Shown here: one piece after another, positions 55,060 through 64,000 of the stretch
Numbering within the stretch: the stretch's first letter is position 1
Layout: every line of letters starts with the position of its first letter
Assembly (NCBI RefSeq): GCF_000321225.1
Contig: NW_004450331.1
Location: forward strand, 1,972,090 to 2,036,089
From: Odobenus rosmarus divergens
Taxonomy: Eukaryota; Chordata; Mammalia; Carnivora; Odobenidae
Direction: 5' to 3'
Length of the DNA: 64,000 nt
Program-made: the position numbers and the translations under genes
The notes under the pieces: generated by a model
What the model saw: the letters and a program-made list of their open reading frames with translations, nothing else
What the model was told of the DNA's origin: nothing
Databases searched by the model: none

Positions 55060-55228
55060 TATCAGGTTACAGCAGAATCACTTGTAGCTTGTTCCAGGTC
55101 GGCTGAGCCCCACCCCCAGAGTTTCTAATCCAGTGTTCTGGGGTGGGGCCCCATAATCTGGATTTCTTTACCAAATCCCAGGTGATGTGGATACTGCTGG
55201 TCCAGGACCTGAGAAATACTGGTCTTGA
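55060..55228 (+). mobile_element. MER5A DNA transposon
   Basis: CAGAATCACTTGTAGCTTG..GCCCCACCCCCAGAGTTTCTAA..GGTGGGGCCC..CCCAGGTGATGTGGAT..GCTGGTCCAGGACC. Confidence 0.9.
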
Positions 55229-56535
55229 GATCCGCTCTTCCCTTATCGTATCAACAGGGGGTAGCAGAGAGCAGCAAATACACAGTCGATCACCTAGGAA
55301 GCCAGTGGACATCCCCATCAAACTTCCCTCCGTTTGTCTAGTCTAGTTCCCTCCCTTAGTCTAACAAAGGGCAGGAGAGAGGGCTGAAATCATGAATTAT
55401 TTAGATTTATATTCTCCATGTGACCTTGGTAACAAGCCATTTAATTTTGGCTCAGTTGCTCTCTGTGAAATGGGGGAAACAACCTGAAAGATAGTGGGAT
55501 GACTTAATGTTTGCTGAGAATTAGAACTTCCAAAGAAAATTGAAAGGCGCAGGTAATTATTCTGGGAATTTCTTATTCCTAGGACTTTTTTTTATAAATG
55601 TCTGCACTTTGAACACTTCCGAGTCATTCATAAACATTGGTTGCCACCGTTGAATTTCCAATTGTTTAAGAGTTTAGAGGGCAATACTTTCAATGCATTC
55701 ATTACATCCCAAATGGATAATTCCAGACCTAAGCAACAGGCAAAGAGCAGATGAGAAGACAGTCATCCAGGGGATGAAGGTGACCACCTTCTGACGGGGC
55801 TCCTGGTGGGGAGGAATCCCTTAAGGTTTTTTACAAAGAAGCATCCCAAAGCTGCTGGAATACGTACCCTAAAAATTCAGAGGTCAGTTCCCAGGAATCA
55901 CTGCAGACTGATTTTGATCCTTCAGCCATCATTTACTGATCCCCAGTATGTCCCAGACTCTAGTCTGGAGGGGACACTGCTTTGAACTAGAGACAAGGAC
56001 TCTTCTGGCTTGGAGCTTGGTTCCAGATGTTCACTGAAACGAGGGCCCTAATCTCTGGCCTGGATCCGCCCCCCGCCGCCCGCCTCCTGGCCGATCCCCC
56101 ATGGCCTCAGTCTAATCTGCAGAGGCTATTCTTCTGTTACTTAGAGCTGAACTGCCATTCCTTTTTGAAATTCTGGAATAAAATTTGCTTGGACAACTTC
56201 CATAGGCTATTCGGAATTTGGGTGTCTTAATGGTGTTTTAGAATTTAACCAGTTTTAATTCTCTGTATAATTTTCCCACAGATATCATCATGTCATCTCC
56301 CTAATCAAAACTTCTAATTCAGTTGTCACTGTTAATTGCATTGTATAGGTTTTAATGATACAAATTAAATACCAGGGCTGGAGCTTGGTAAGTCCTTAAT
56401 TTTAAAGTATTTATTAGAATAAATTCCTTTGGGAATTTATAATAAAAAGAAAGCTTAACTGCTGTTGAGAAGTAGCAGAAGGATTTTGTGGCTGTGGATC
56501 TAGTTTTAAGTTTTAGCTTTTGGCATTGAGGAAGG
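55229..56535. other. downstream intergenic; nothing recognised
   Basis: No gene seen. A GC-rich spot at 56065-56100 lies in otherwise ordinary sequence. Confidence 0.4.
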
Positions 56536-56539
56536 TAGG

Positions 56540-56765
56540 TAGGACTTAAATGGAGATATCTGAGCTTCAGCCTGGCCTTGTCACTCGCTAGCTACGTGCC
56601 CTGAGGCCAGTGATTTTCTCTCTCTGCACCAAAACCACCTCAACTATAAAAGGGATGAGAGGGAAACTGAACTGGATGAATTCTATCTAAAGTCTTTGGG
56701 ATTCTAATGCTCTACTGTGCAAAATGGGGAGGATAACATTACCCAGTTTCCTTACACTGTTGTCA
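56540..56765 (+). mobile_element. MIR-like SINE (tentative)
   Basis: TCAGCCTGGCCTTGTCACTCGC..TAGCTACGTGCCCTGAGGCC..CAACTATAAAAGGGATGAG. Confidence 0.6.
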
Positions 56766-56784
56766 GGAGGATTGTATTCTAAAT

Positions 56785-57125
56785 CAGGGGTTGGCACACT
56801 ATGGTTTATGGGTTGAATCTGGCTCTCTGCCTCTTCTTCTATGGCCCATAAGCAAAACTTGGTTTTTATATATTTTTTTAATGTTCAGGAAAGGTCAGAA
56901 GAGAATATTATTTTGTGCCACATAAGAATTATATGAAGTTCAAATTTCTGTGTCTATAAATAAAGTTTTATTGGAACATAGCCACACTCATTTATATACT
57001 TTCAGCAACTGCTTTTGCATGAAAACAACAGAGCTGAGTAGATGGGACAGAGACCTATGGTCTGCACAGTCTAAAATATTTACTACTTAGTCCTTTATAG
57101 AAAAAATGTTTGCTGATCTTTGTTT
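56785..57125 (-). mobile_element. hAT-like DNA transposon
   Basis: AGGGGTTGGCACACTATGG..TAAAGTTTTATTGGAACATAGCC..CAGAGACCTATGGTCTGC..TGTTTGCTGATCTTTG. Inverted ends (TTGGCACAC / TGCTGATC) are weak. Confidence 0.7.
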
Positions 57126-57539
57126 TAAAGCATTGTTCAACTCTGAACTCAGTTGAAAAACAAGAATTCTTCAGAGAATTTCAATTACGTGAAATGTAAT
57201 TTTCCTAACTGAGGATTTTGAGCTCTTACCCTCAATTTCATATCACATTATTCTGTAATGACAACAAAGCCTGTATTATCAGACACAGTAAGTTAAGTGT
57301 ACCTTGTCTATGAGCCACTGTGGGGAAAAGTCAGAAAAGATCTTTCTGGAAAAAAATATCTAATCCTCTCAGGAGAAATTTCAAATAGGAGAATCACAAC
57401 ATGAAGAACCAAGTGATGAAGGATTTCATAAATCCCCAAAAGTACCAACCATAAAGAAAAAGATTGCTATATTGGATAATGTTCCAATTCTAAAGTTCTA
57501 TATGAAAAAGACACCATAAACTTCTTGCTTAAAAAAAAA

Positions 57540-59040
57540 ACAACACAATTCTCCTACACTGCTGGTCAAATGCAAGATGGAAAACAATTCGGCTGTTTGG
57601 AAAAACAGTTTGGCAGTTTCTTATGAAGTTATATATACACATACCATATGACTTGGCCCTTGTACTCCTAGGTATTTACCCAAGAGAAATTAAGACATGT
57701 TCGCACAACTTGTACTGAAATGTTCACAATAATGTTATTTGTAGCAGCCTACATTTCCATCAGTAGGTGGATAAACAAGCAGATGTGTTATGTCCATACA
57801 ATGAAATACTACTTGACAATAAAAAGGTATAAACTTTTGATAGATGGAATAACATGGATAAATCTCAAAGCATTATGCTAAAGGAAAGAAGCCAGCCATA
57901 CTGAATGAGACTGTTGATAGGATGTTGAGGAAAAGGCAAAACTATAGTGATGGGGAGCAAATCCATGCTTGCCTGGGACTAGGGAGGAGAGGGGGATTGA
58001 CTGGGGGCACAAGGGAACTTTTGGGGCAAGGGACACTTTTTAAACCATAATAGTAATTACATAACTATACACATTTCTCAAATATCAAATTGTAGGCTTG
58101 GTTATCTGTGTTTTACATAACGACACCTCCAAAAAGTTGATTAAAAATGGAAAGATACAGACTGGAAGAATATGTTTGCAATACTTGTAAGCTGAAAAAG
58201 ATTAATCCCCAGAGTTTACAAAGAACCGTTAGGAAAACGCAAATCATCATTTCACACCCAGTAGGCATCACACCAGTGAGACATCATTTCACACCCAGTA
58301 GATTGGCAAAGATGAAAAAATCTGACAAAGTCAAGTGTTGGCAAGAACGAACACCAGAACACTTACACTTTGCTGTTGGGAGTTTAAATCAGAACACTGG
58401 TTTTTGGAAACAATCTGGCATCATCTGGTGGAGTTGAAGATGCACATACCTGTGACCCAGCCACCTCACTCCTAGGTATAGAATGTTCCAGAGAAACTCT
58501 TGGGCATGTGTTCCTGGGGACAAGAACATTCAGAGCAGCATGAGAAACAACCCAAATGCTCCTCAACAGGAGAATGCATACATCAATTGTGATATACAAG
58601 CATCAGTGAAGATGAATGAATCTCCAGCTATAAATGCCAAGAGGAAAGACTCGCCAACGTAATAGTGACAGGAAAGAGCAAGTTGCAAAAGAATACATGC
58701 AGTATGATGCCATTTACATAAAGTTTCCAAAAGCAAGGAAAACTAAACAATATGGGAAGGTATACAAATATGTCATAAACCTATGGAAAAGAAGCAAAAT
58801 AATTATTATATGAAGTTGAGCCCAGTGATTGTCCCTGAGGAGGAGGAGCAAGGTACTGTTGGGAGCAGTACTCGGGCTTCAATAGTACTAGCCATGTTTT
58901 AGTAGCTGAGCTGACTATAGGTTGGTTTTATTGTTGTTTGTTATATTTTACACATTATGTGTATTCTTCAGTAGTTTGCAAATGTTTTCAAGTGGGATAA
59001 AATAACTTCTAAAAAGAATTTGAAGATAAAGACAACTTAG
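57540..59040 (+). mobile_element. old L1 3' regions (one or more fragments)
   Basis: CTGGTCAAATGCAAGATGG..TTTACCCAAGAGAAATTAAGACATG..TTTGTAGCAGCC..AATGAAATACTACTTGAC, then a second similar arrangement from about 58250 and a third tail near 58650-59030. Confidence 0.75.
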
Positions 59041-59308
59041 TAGAAAAAAATTGGTTCACGAGCAGACAGTCCACAAGAGGAAATCCAAATGCCAATACAT
59101 ACATGAAAAGATGTTCAGCCACACCAGAAATTGGGGAAATGCAACTGAAAAGAAGAAAGGTATAGCAAAAATAAGCCATTGGTATGGTATGATAATACTC
59201 AGGTAAAATTTAAAAAACATTTAAAACAATACTGTAAGTTCTGTATGCGTACATACAGAGACAAAGAAGGGAAAGATGCATGGGAAAGGTGCACATTAAA
59301 GTCGGGTA

Positions 59309-59480
59309 GGGGCGCCTGCCTTCGGCTCAGGTCATGATCCCGGGGTCCTGGGATCGAGCCCCACGTCGGGCTCCCTACTCAGCAGGAAGCCTCCCTCTCC
59401 CTCTCCCTCTCCCTCTGCCTGTCGCTCCCCCTGCTTGTGCTCTGTCTGACGAATAAATAAATAAAAATCTTAAAAAAAAA
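59309..59480 (+). mobile_element. SINEC copy lacking most of its head
   Basis: GGGGCGCCTG joins CCTTCGGCTCAGG directly, so about 25 nt of the tRNA A-box part are missing. Otherwise intact with tail AAATAAATAAAAATCTT. Confidence 0.9.
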
Positions 59481-59585
59481 TTCAGGGTAGTGGTTGTCTC
59501 TAATGATGGGGAGAGAGACATGGAATTAGGGAGCGGTGTGAAGGGGCTTGAGCTGAATCTGTAACATGTCTGAAGGGGAAAAGAG

Positions 59586-59802
59586 GGGGCGCCTGGGTGG
59601 CTCAGTCGGTTAAGCATCTGCCTTCGGCTCAGGTCATGATCCTGGGGTCCTGGGATGGAGCCCCGCGGCGGGCTCCCCGCTCAGCAGGGAGCCTTCTTCT
59701 CCCTCTCCCTCTGCCTGCCACTGCCCCTGCTTGTGTTCTGTCTCTCTATCTCTGTCTCTCTCTCTCTGACAAATCAATAAAATCTTCAAAAAAAAAAAAA
59801 AG
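59586..59802 (+). mobile_element. SINEC copy
   Basis: Head GGGGGCGCCTGGGTGGCTCA, CTC-rich 3' part, tail AATCAATAAAATCTTC plus A-run. Confidence 0.93.
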
Positions 59803-60420
59803 GCGGGGGAGTGATCTGAAACAAACAGCAAAATGAACACCTGGTAAATCTCAGTAGTTCATTTGTTTTTCTCTCCACTCTTCTATAGGTTTGAAATACA
59901 GCATTATAACTTTTTAAAAGAATAAATTATTAACAATCTTTTCATTCTTCATGTGTAGTCTGGACAACCTTGTAGAAATGAAATTTAAGCCATTCTATTC
60001 AAACTTGTCTAGAGTTTTAAAACTTAAAGCCCTGACCTCTTTGCCTTTTCCTACCAAATCTACCCTCCAACTTAAAGACATTATTTCTTACTGGATTCAC
60101 ATTCTTGGTTGGCTAATCCAAAAACTTACCTCACCTCACACAGACACACCTCAGAGATACCACAGGTTTGGTTCCAGACAATGGCAATAAAGTGAAGCAA
60201 ATGAATGTTTTGGTTTCCCAGGGCATATAAAAGTTATGTTTACACAATACTGTAGTCTATTAAGTGTGCAATAGCCTTATGTCTAAAAACATGATGTACA
60301 TACGTTAATTAAAAGCACTTTGTTGCTAAAAAATGCTAACCATCCTTCAAGCTTTCAGTGATTTTTTGTAATCTTTTCCTGGTGGAGCGTCCTGCCTAGA
60401 TGTGGATGGCTGCTGACTGG

Positions 60421-60857
60421 TCAGGGTGGTGGTTGCTGAAAGTTGAAGTGGCTGTGGGAATTTCTCAAAATAAGACAACAGTGAAGTAGGCCACATAGAT
60501 GAATTCTTCCTTCCATGAAGTGCAATGCTGTGTGAAGCACAGAACTTCTTTCAAAATTGGAGTCAACCCCCTCAAACTCTGCTGCTGCTTTATCAACTAA
60601 ATTTATGGAATATTCTAAATCGTTTGTTGTCCTTTCAACAATCTTCACAGCATCTTCACTAGGAGTAGATTCCATGTCAAGAAACCACACTTTCTTTGCG
60701 CATCCATAAGAAGCAACTCCTCATCCATTAAAGTTTGATCATGAGGTTGCAGCCATTCAGCCCCATCTTCAGGCTGCACTTCTAGTTCTCTTGCTGTTTC
60801 CACCACATCTGCAGCTACTTCCTCCACTGAAGCCTTGAACCCCTCCACACCATCCAT
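60421..60857 (-). pseudogene. Tigger1 transposase C-terminal fragments
   Basis: Two overlapping frames: [31 protein letters not shown] (60857-60645) and [34 protein letters not shown] (60690-60421). A frameshift separates them. Confidence 0.88.
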
Positions 60858-61206
60858 GAGGGCTGGAGTCGACTTCTGCCAAGTTCCTGTTCATGTTGAT
60901 AATTCTGACCACTTTCAACAAACTACAAATGTTTTTAATGGCATCTAGAATGGTGAATCCTTTCCAGAAGGTTTTCCATTTGCTTTGCTCAGATCCATCA
61001 GAGGAATCACTCTCTGTGGCAGCTGCAAGCTTACAAAATATATTTTTTCAATAAGAATACTTGGAAGTCATAATTACTCCTTGATCCATAAGCTGCAAAA
61101 TGGACATTGTGTTAGCAGGCATGAAAACAACATTAACCTCAGTGTCCATCTGCATCACAGCTCTTGGGTGACCAGGTGCATTATCAATGAGCAGTAATAT
61201 CTTAAA

Positions 61207-61756
61207 AGGACTCTTAATACAAAAATACTAATTCAAAGGGATACATGCACCCCAGTGTTTATAGCAGCATTATCTACAGTAGCCACATTACGGAAATAGC
61301 CCAAGTGTCCATCGATTAAAGAATGCATAAAGAAGATGTGAGATATATATAATGGAATGTTACTCAACCATAAAAAAGAATGAAATCTTGCCATTTGCAA
61401 TGAAATGGGTGGAGCTAAAGAGTATTATGCTAAGCGAAATAAGTCAGTCAAAGAAAGACAAATACCATATGATTTCACTCATAGGTAGAACTTAAGAAAC
61501 AAAACAAATGTGCAGAGAGAGGAGAAAAAAGAGAGAGCGGCAAACCAAGAATCAGACTCTTAATTATAGAGAACAAACTGATGGTTACCAGGAGGGAGGT
61601 TTCGGGGGAGAGAAATAGGTGATGGGGATTCAGTTGCTATGATGAGCAAGGGTGATGTATGGAAGTGTTGAATCACTATATTGTACCCCTGAAACTAATA
61701 TTACACTGTGTTAACTAACTGGAATTTAAATAAAAACTTTTAAAAAAAGGAATCCT
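61207..61756 (+). mobile_element. 5'-truncated L1 3' end inserted in Tigger1
   Basis: ATTCAAAGGGATACATGCACC..TTATAGCAGCATTATC..ATAAAAAAGAATGAAATCTTGCC..CTCATAGGTAGAACTTAAG..TTGTACCCCTGAAACTAATA..GGAATTTAAATAAAAAC. A relatively young carnivoran L1 tail. AAAAGGACTC on the left and AAAAGGAATC on the right (about 61952) are its target duplication. Confidence 0.9.
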
Positions 61757-61951
61757 GGGCGCCTGGGTGGCTCAGATGGTTAAGCGTCTGCCTTCGGTTC
61801 GGGTCATGATCCCAGGGTCCTGGGATCGAGTCCCACATCGGGCTCCCTGTTCCTTGGGAGCCTCCTTCTCCCTCTGACTCTCTCTCTCTCTGTCTCTCAT
61901 GAATAAATAAATAAAAAGTTTAAAAAAAAAATAAAGAACAATTAAAAAAAA
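61757..61951 (+). mobile_element. SINEC copy inserted in the L1 tail
   Basis: Head GGGCGCCTGGGTGGCTCAGA. It follows AAAAAAAGGAATCCT, and AAAAAAAAGGAATCCT recurs after its tail. Confidence 0.92.
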
Positions 61952-61972
61952 AGGAATCCTTTTTCCTGAGCA

Positions 61973-62305
61973 CTAGGTTTCAACAGTGGGCTTAAAATAT
62001 TCAGTAGACCATGTTGTGAACAGGTGTGCTGTCATCCAGGCTTTGTTGTTCCATTTAGAGAGCACAGGCAGAGTAGATTTAGCATAATTCTTAAGGGCCC
62101 GAGGATCTTCAGAATGGTAGATGAGCACTGGCTTCAACTTAAAGTCACCCACTGCATTAGCCCCTAACCAGAGACTCAGCCTGTCCTTTGAAGCTTTGCA
62201 GCCGGGTACTGACTTCTCTCTGGCTATGGCAGTCTTAGGTGGCATGTTCTTCCAATATAAGGCGGTTTTGTTTAGATTAAAGATCAGTTGTTTAGGGCAG
62301 CCCAC
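61973..62305 (-). pseudogene. Tigger1 transposase core fragment
   Basis: 110 codons, with [13 protein letters not shown] (NLNKT where NVDET, holding the first catalytic Asp, is expected), [26 protein letters not shown] and the conserved [11 protein letters not shown]. The first catalytic Asp is replaced by Asn. Cut off at 61973 by the L1 insertion. Confidence 0.9.
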
Positions 62306-62560
62306 CTTCCTGGATTATCTGAGCTACAGCTTCTGGAGAACTTGCTGCAGCTTCTAATCAGCACCTGCTGCTCCCCCTTGCACTGTCATGCTATGGAGAT
62401 GGCCTCTTTCCTTAAACCTCACGAACCGACCTCTGCTAGCTTCAGACTCGTCTTCGGCAGCTTCCTCACCTCCCCCAGCCTTCACAGAATTAAGGAGCGT
62501 TAGGACCTTGCTCTGGATTAGGCTTTGGTTTAAGGGAATATTGTGGCTGGTGTGATCTTT

Positions 62561-62920
62561 CTAACTAACTACAACTTTCTCCACGTCAGCAATGAGGCTA
62601 TTTTGCTTTCTTATCATTCCTGTGTTCACTGGAATACCTTCTTTAATTTCTTCTAGGAACTTTTCCATTGCATTCACAACTTGGCTAACTGGCACAAGAG
62701 ACCTAGCTTCCCGGCCAACCTCAGCTTTTGACATGCCTTCCTCACTAAGCATAATCAATTCTAGCTTTTGATTTAAAGTGAGAGATGTGTAACTCTTCCT
62801 TTCGCTTGAACACTTAGAGGCCATTGTAGGGTCACTAATTGGCCTAACTTCAATGTTGTCGTATGTCAGGGAATAGGGAGGCCCAAGGAGAGGGAGAGAG
62901 ACGTGAGGGCGGGGCACCAC
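62561..62920 (-). pseudogene. Tigger1 transposase N-terminal (DNA-binding) fragment
   Basis: An open stretch containing MASKCSSERKSYTSLTLNQ and SEEGMSKAEVGREARSL, the helix-turn-helix region of the pogo-type transposase. A frameshift ends the similarity after REARS-LVPVSQ. Confidence 0.85.
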
Positions 62921-63246
62921 CTGCCTGTGGAACAGTCAGAAGGCACATTTATTAAGTTTGCCAACGTGTATGGGTGCGTTTTGTGGCACCTAAAAACAGT
63001 ACAGTAGTAAGTAACATCGAAGACTGCTGATCACAGATCACCATAACAAATACAATAATAATGAAAAAGTCTGAAATATTTTGAGAATACCAAAACGTGA
63101 CCCAGAGATGTGAAGCGAGCAAATGCTGTTGGGAAAATGGTGCTGATAGACTTGCTCAACTCAGGGTTGTCCCAGACCTTCAATCTGTAAAAAATGCAGG
63201 ATCTGTGAAGTGTAAAGGGAAGCACAATAAAATGAGGTCTGCCTTT

Positions 63247-64000
63247 GTAATAAAACCACTGAATGCTACCAGTGTTATTGGTGCCGAAAGTAACTGTGCC
63301 TTTGATGTTATCACCTTGCTCCAGACAGCGGCTTCTTGCATTAGCAGCAGGAAATGGCCGAAAGAGCCTGGAGGAAATGCAGTGTCCCCAGAAGCCACTC
63401 ATCTCAGGGCTAGACTGGGCCTCGGACCTTTCCCCAGGGAGCTAAGAAAGCCTCTCTGTATTTCAAGAAGCTTGAATGGACCAGCCTGCAGTGCTCCTAA
63501 TAGTTGTATATATAATATTTCTCAGAATTTCTATTCGGCGTGGATTTGTGAAGCCCCCGGGGAGACAGGAGAATGGATGTGTCACCACCGTGGGCCTGAA
63601 TGTCTGCGGGCACTTGCCCCAAACTGTGAAGTTGTAAAGAGGAGATCCCAGGTTCAAATTTGGCCACTGGCCGCCTCTGGGCACCCTCCTGTGGTGGTGA
63701 CCTGACCCAGGGCTGGAAACGAGCCACAGCTGGGACCTGATCAGGGGATGGGAGCTGCAGCTGAGGAGGCGGTTGGTTTGCTCTGAAGCAGCCTGCTGGA
63801 GCTCAGCCATCAGGGCTGACGCTCATTTACTCTTCAGAATTACTCGTGCCATCATAATTCGGAAATAGAGGAAATTCATAAAACTGGGATTATAAAAAGG
63901 AAAAGCAAACAGAATCTTTACTCAATTGTCAACAGGTCAGAATAGAAGAAGTCAGAGGCCAGTCAGAAATCGGGTTTTGACGGCAAGAGAACAGCCCAAG
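63247..64000. other. downstream intergenic; nothing recognised
   Basis: A 202-codon frame on the + strand (63097-63705) starts inside the Tigger1 end and has no recognised domain, so it is treated as chance. A tRNA B-box-like GGTTCAAATTT sits at 63652-63662. Confidence 0.4.

Larger units (their letters stand above)
60141..63246 (-). mobile_element. Tigger1 DNA transposon (pogo/Tc1-mariner), dead, with nested insertions
   Basis: Terminal inverted repeats are visible: CAGACACACCTCAGAGATACC at the left and CAATAAAATGAGGTCTGCCT at the right. Minus-strand transposase pieces lie in order: DNA-binding region at about 62870-62560 (SLTLNQKLELIMLSEEGMSKAE), the core at 62305-61973, then C-terminal pieces at 60857-60421. 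Stops, frameshifts and the L1/SINE insertion at 61207-61975 make it non-functional. Without the insertion it is close to the roughly 2.4 kb expected. Confidence 0.93.

Noticed and set aside
63097..63705. 202-codon open frame, the longest in the window
   Set aside because: It begins inside the terminal part of Tigger1, has no recognisable domain or exon borders, and overlaps frames on the other strand. Chance is more likely than a gene.
53665..64000. Exons of MALSU1, the expected next gene downstream
   Set aside because: No exon of it could be recognised; in human the gap after GPNMB is over 20 kb, so it probably lies beyond the window.

Overview
This is a window of mammalian nuclear DNA from a carnivoran, most likely an arctoid caniform (bear, seal or mustelid group). 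The host call rests on about 35 tRNA-Lys-derived SINEC copies carrying the arctoid-style head (consensus close to GGGCGCCTGGGTGGCTCAGT) and no copy of the dog-specific SINEC_Cf head. A 50-base run of N marks an assembly gap. The species itself cannot be named from the sequence.

The only protein-coding gene recognised is GPNMB (glycoprotein nmb, osteoactivin), on the + strand from 30941 to 52758. All 11 coding exons can be placed with GT/AG borders and compatible phases; they sum to 1707 nt, a 568-residue type I membrane protein. The order is signal peptide (exon 1), N-terminal region (exons 2-5), PKD domain (exon 6), short proline-rich linker (end of exon 6 and exon 7), membrane-proximal cysteine-rich region (exons 8-9), one transmembrane helix (exon 10) and a short cytosolic tail with a dileucine sorting signal (exon 11). 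A 3' UTR of about 0.9 kb ends near an AATAAA at 53644. The upstream flank holds MITF/TFE-type E-boxes and an AP-1 site, as expected for a MITF/TFEB-regulated melanosome and lysosome gene.

Layout: 665-8420 is a long antisense L1 carrying three SINEs in its 3' part, a MaLR LTR, a further SINE, an RPL35 processed pseudogene and a SINE beside that. 8450-30550 is intergenic with scattered MIR, MER5A, L1, MLT1 and SINEC copies, a GC-rich patch at 19000-19330 and a repeat-poor stretch at 19500-20210. 30700-53665 is GPNMB with repeat-rich introns. 53700-60100 is downstream intergenic with MER20, MER5A, MIR, hAT-like and L1 fragments. 60141-63246 is a dead Tigger1 (pogo-type) DNA transposon with an L1 tail inserted into it and a SINE inserted into that L1.

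No new multi-gene system was found. The points most worth a second look are predicted GPNMB differences from the human protein (no RGD motif, an added cysteine pair, a changed cytosolic tyrosine motif, a weak exon-4 donor), a 16-base target site duplicated by two separate retroinsertions, and a tail-to-tail SINE palindrome in intron 1. All comparisons with human GPNMB and repeat consensus sequences are from memory of those families, not from an alignment run here.
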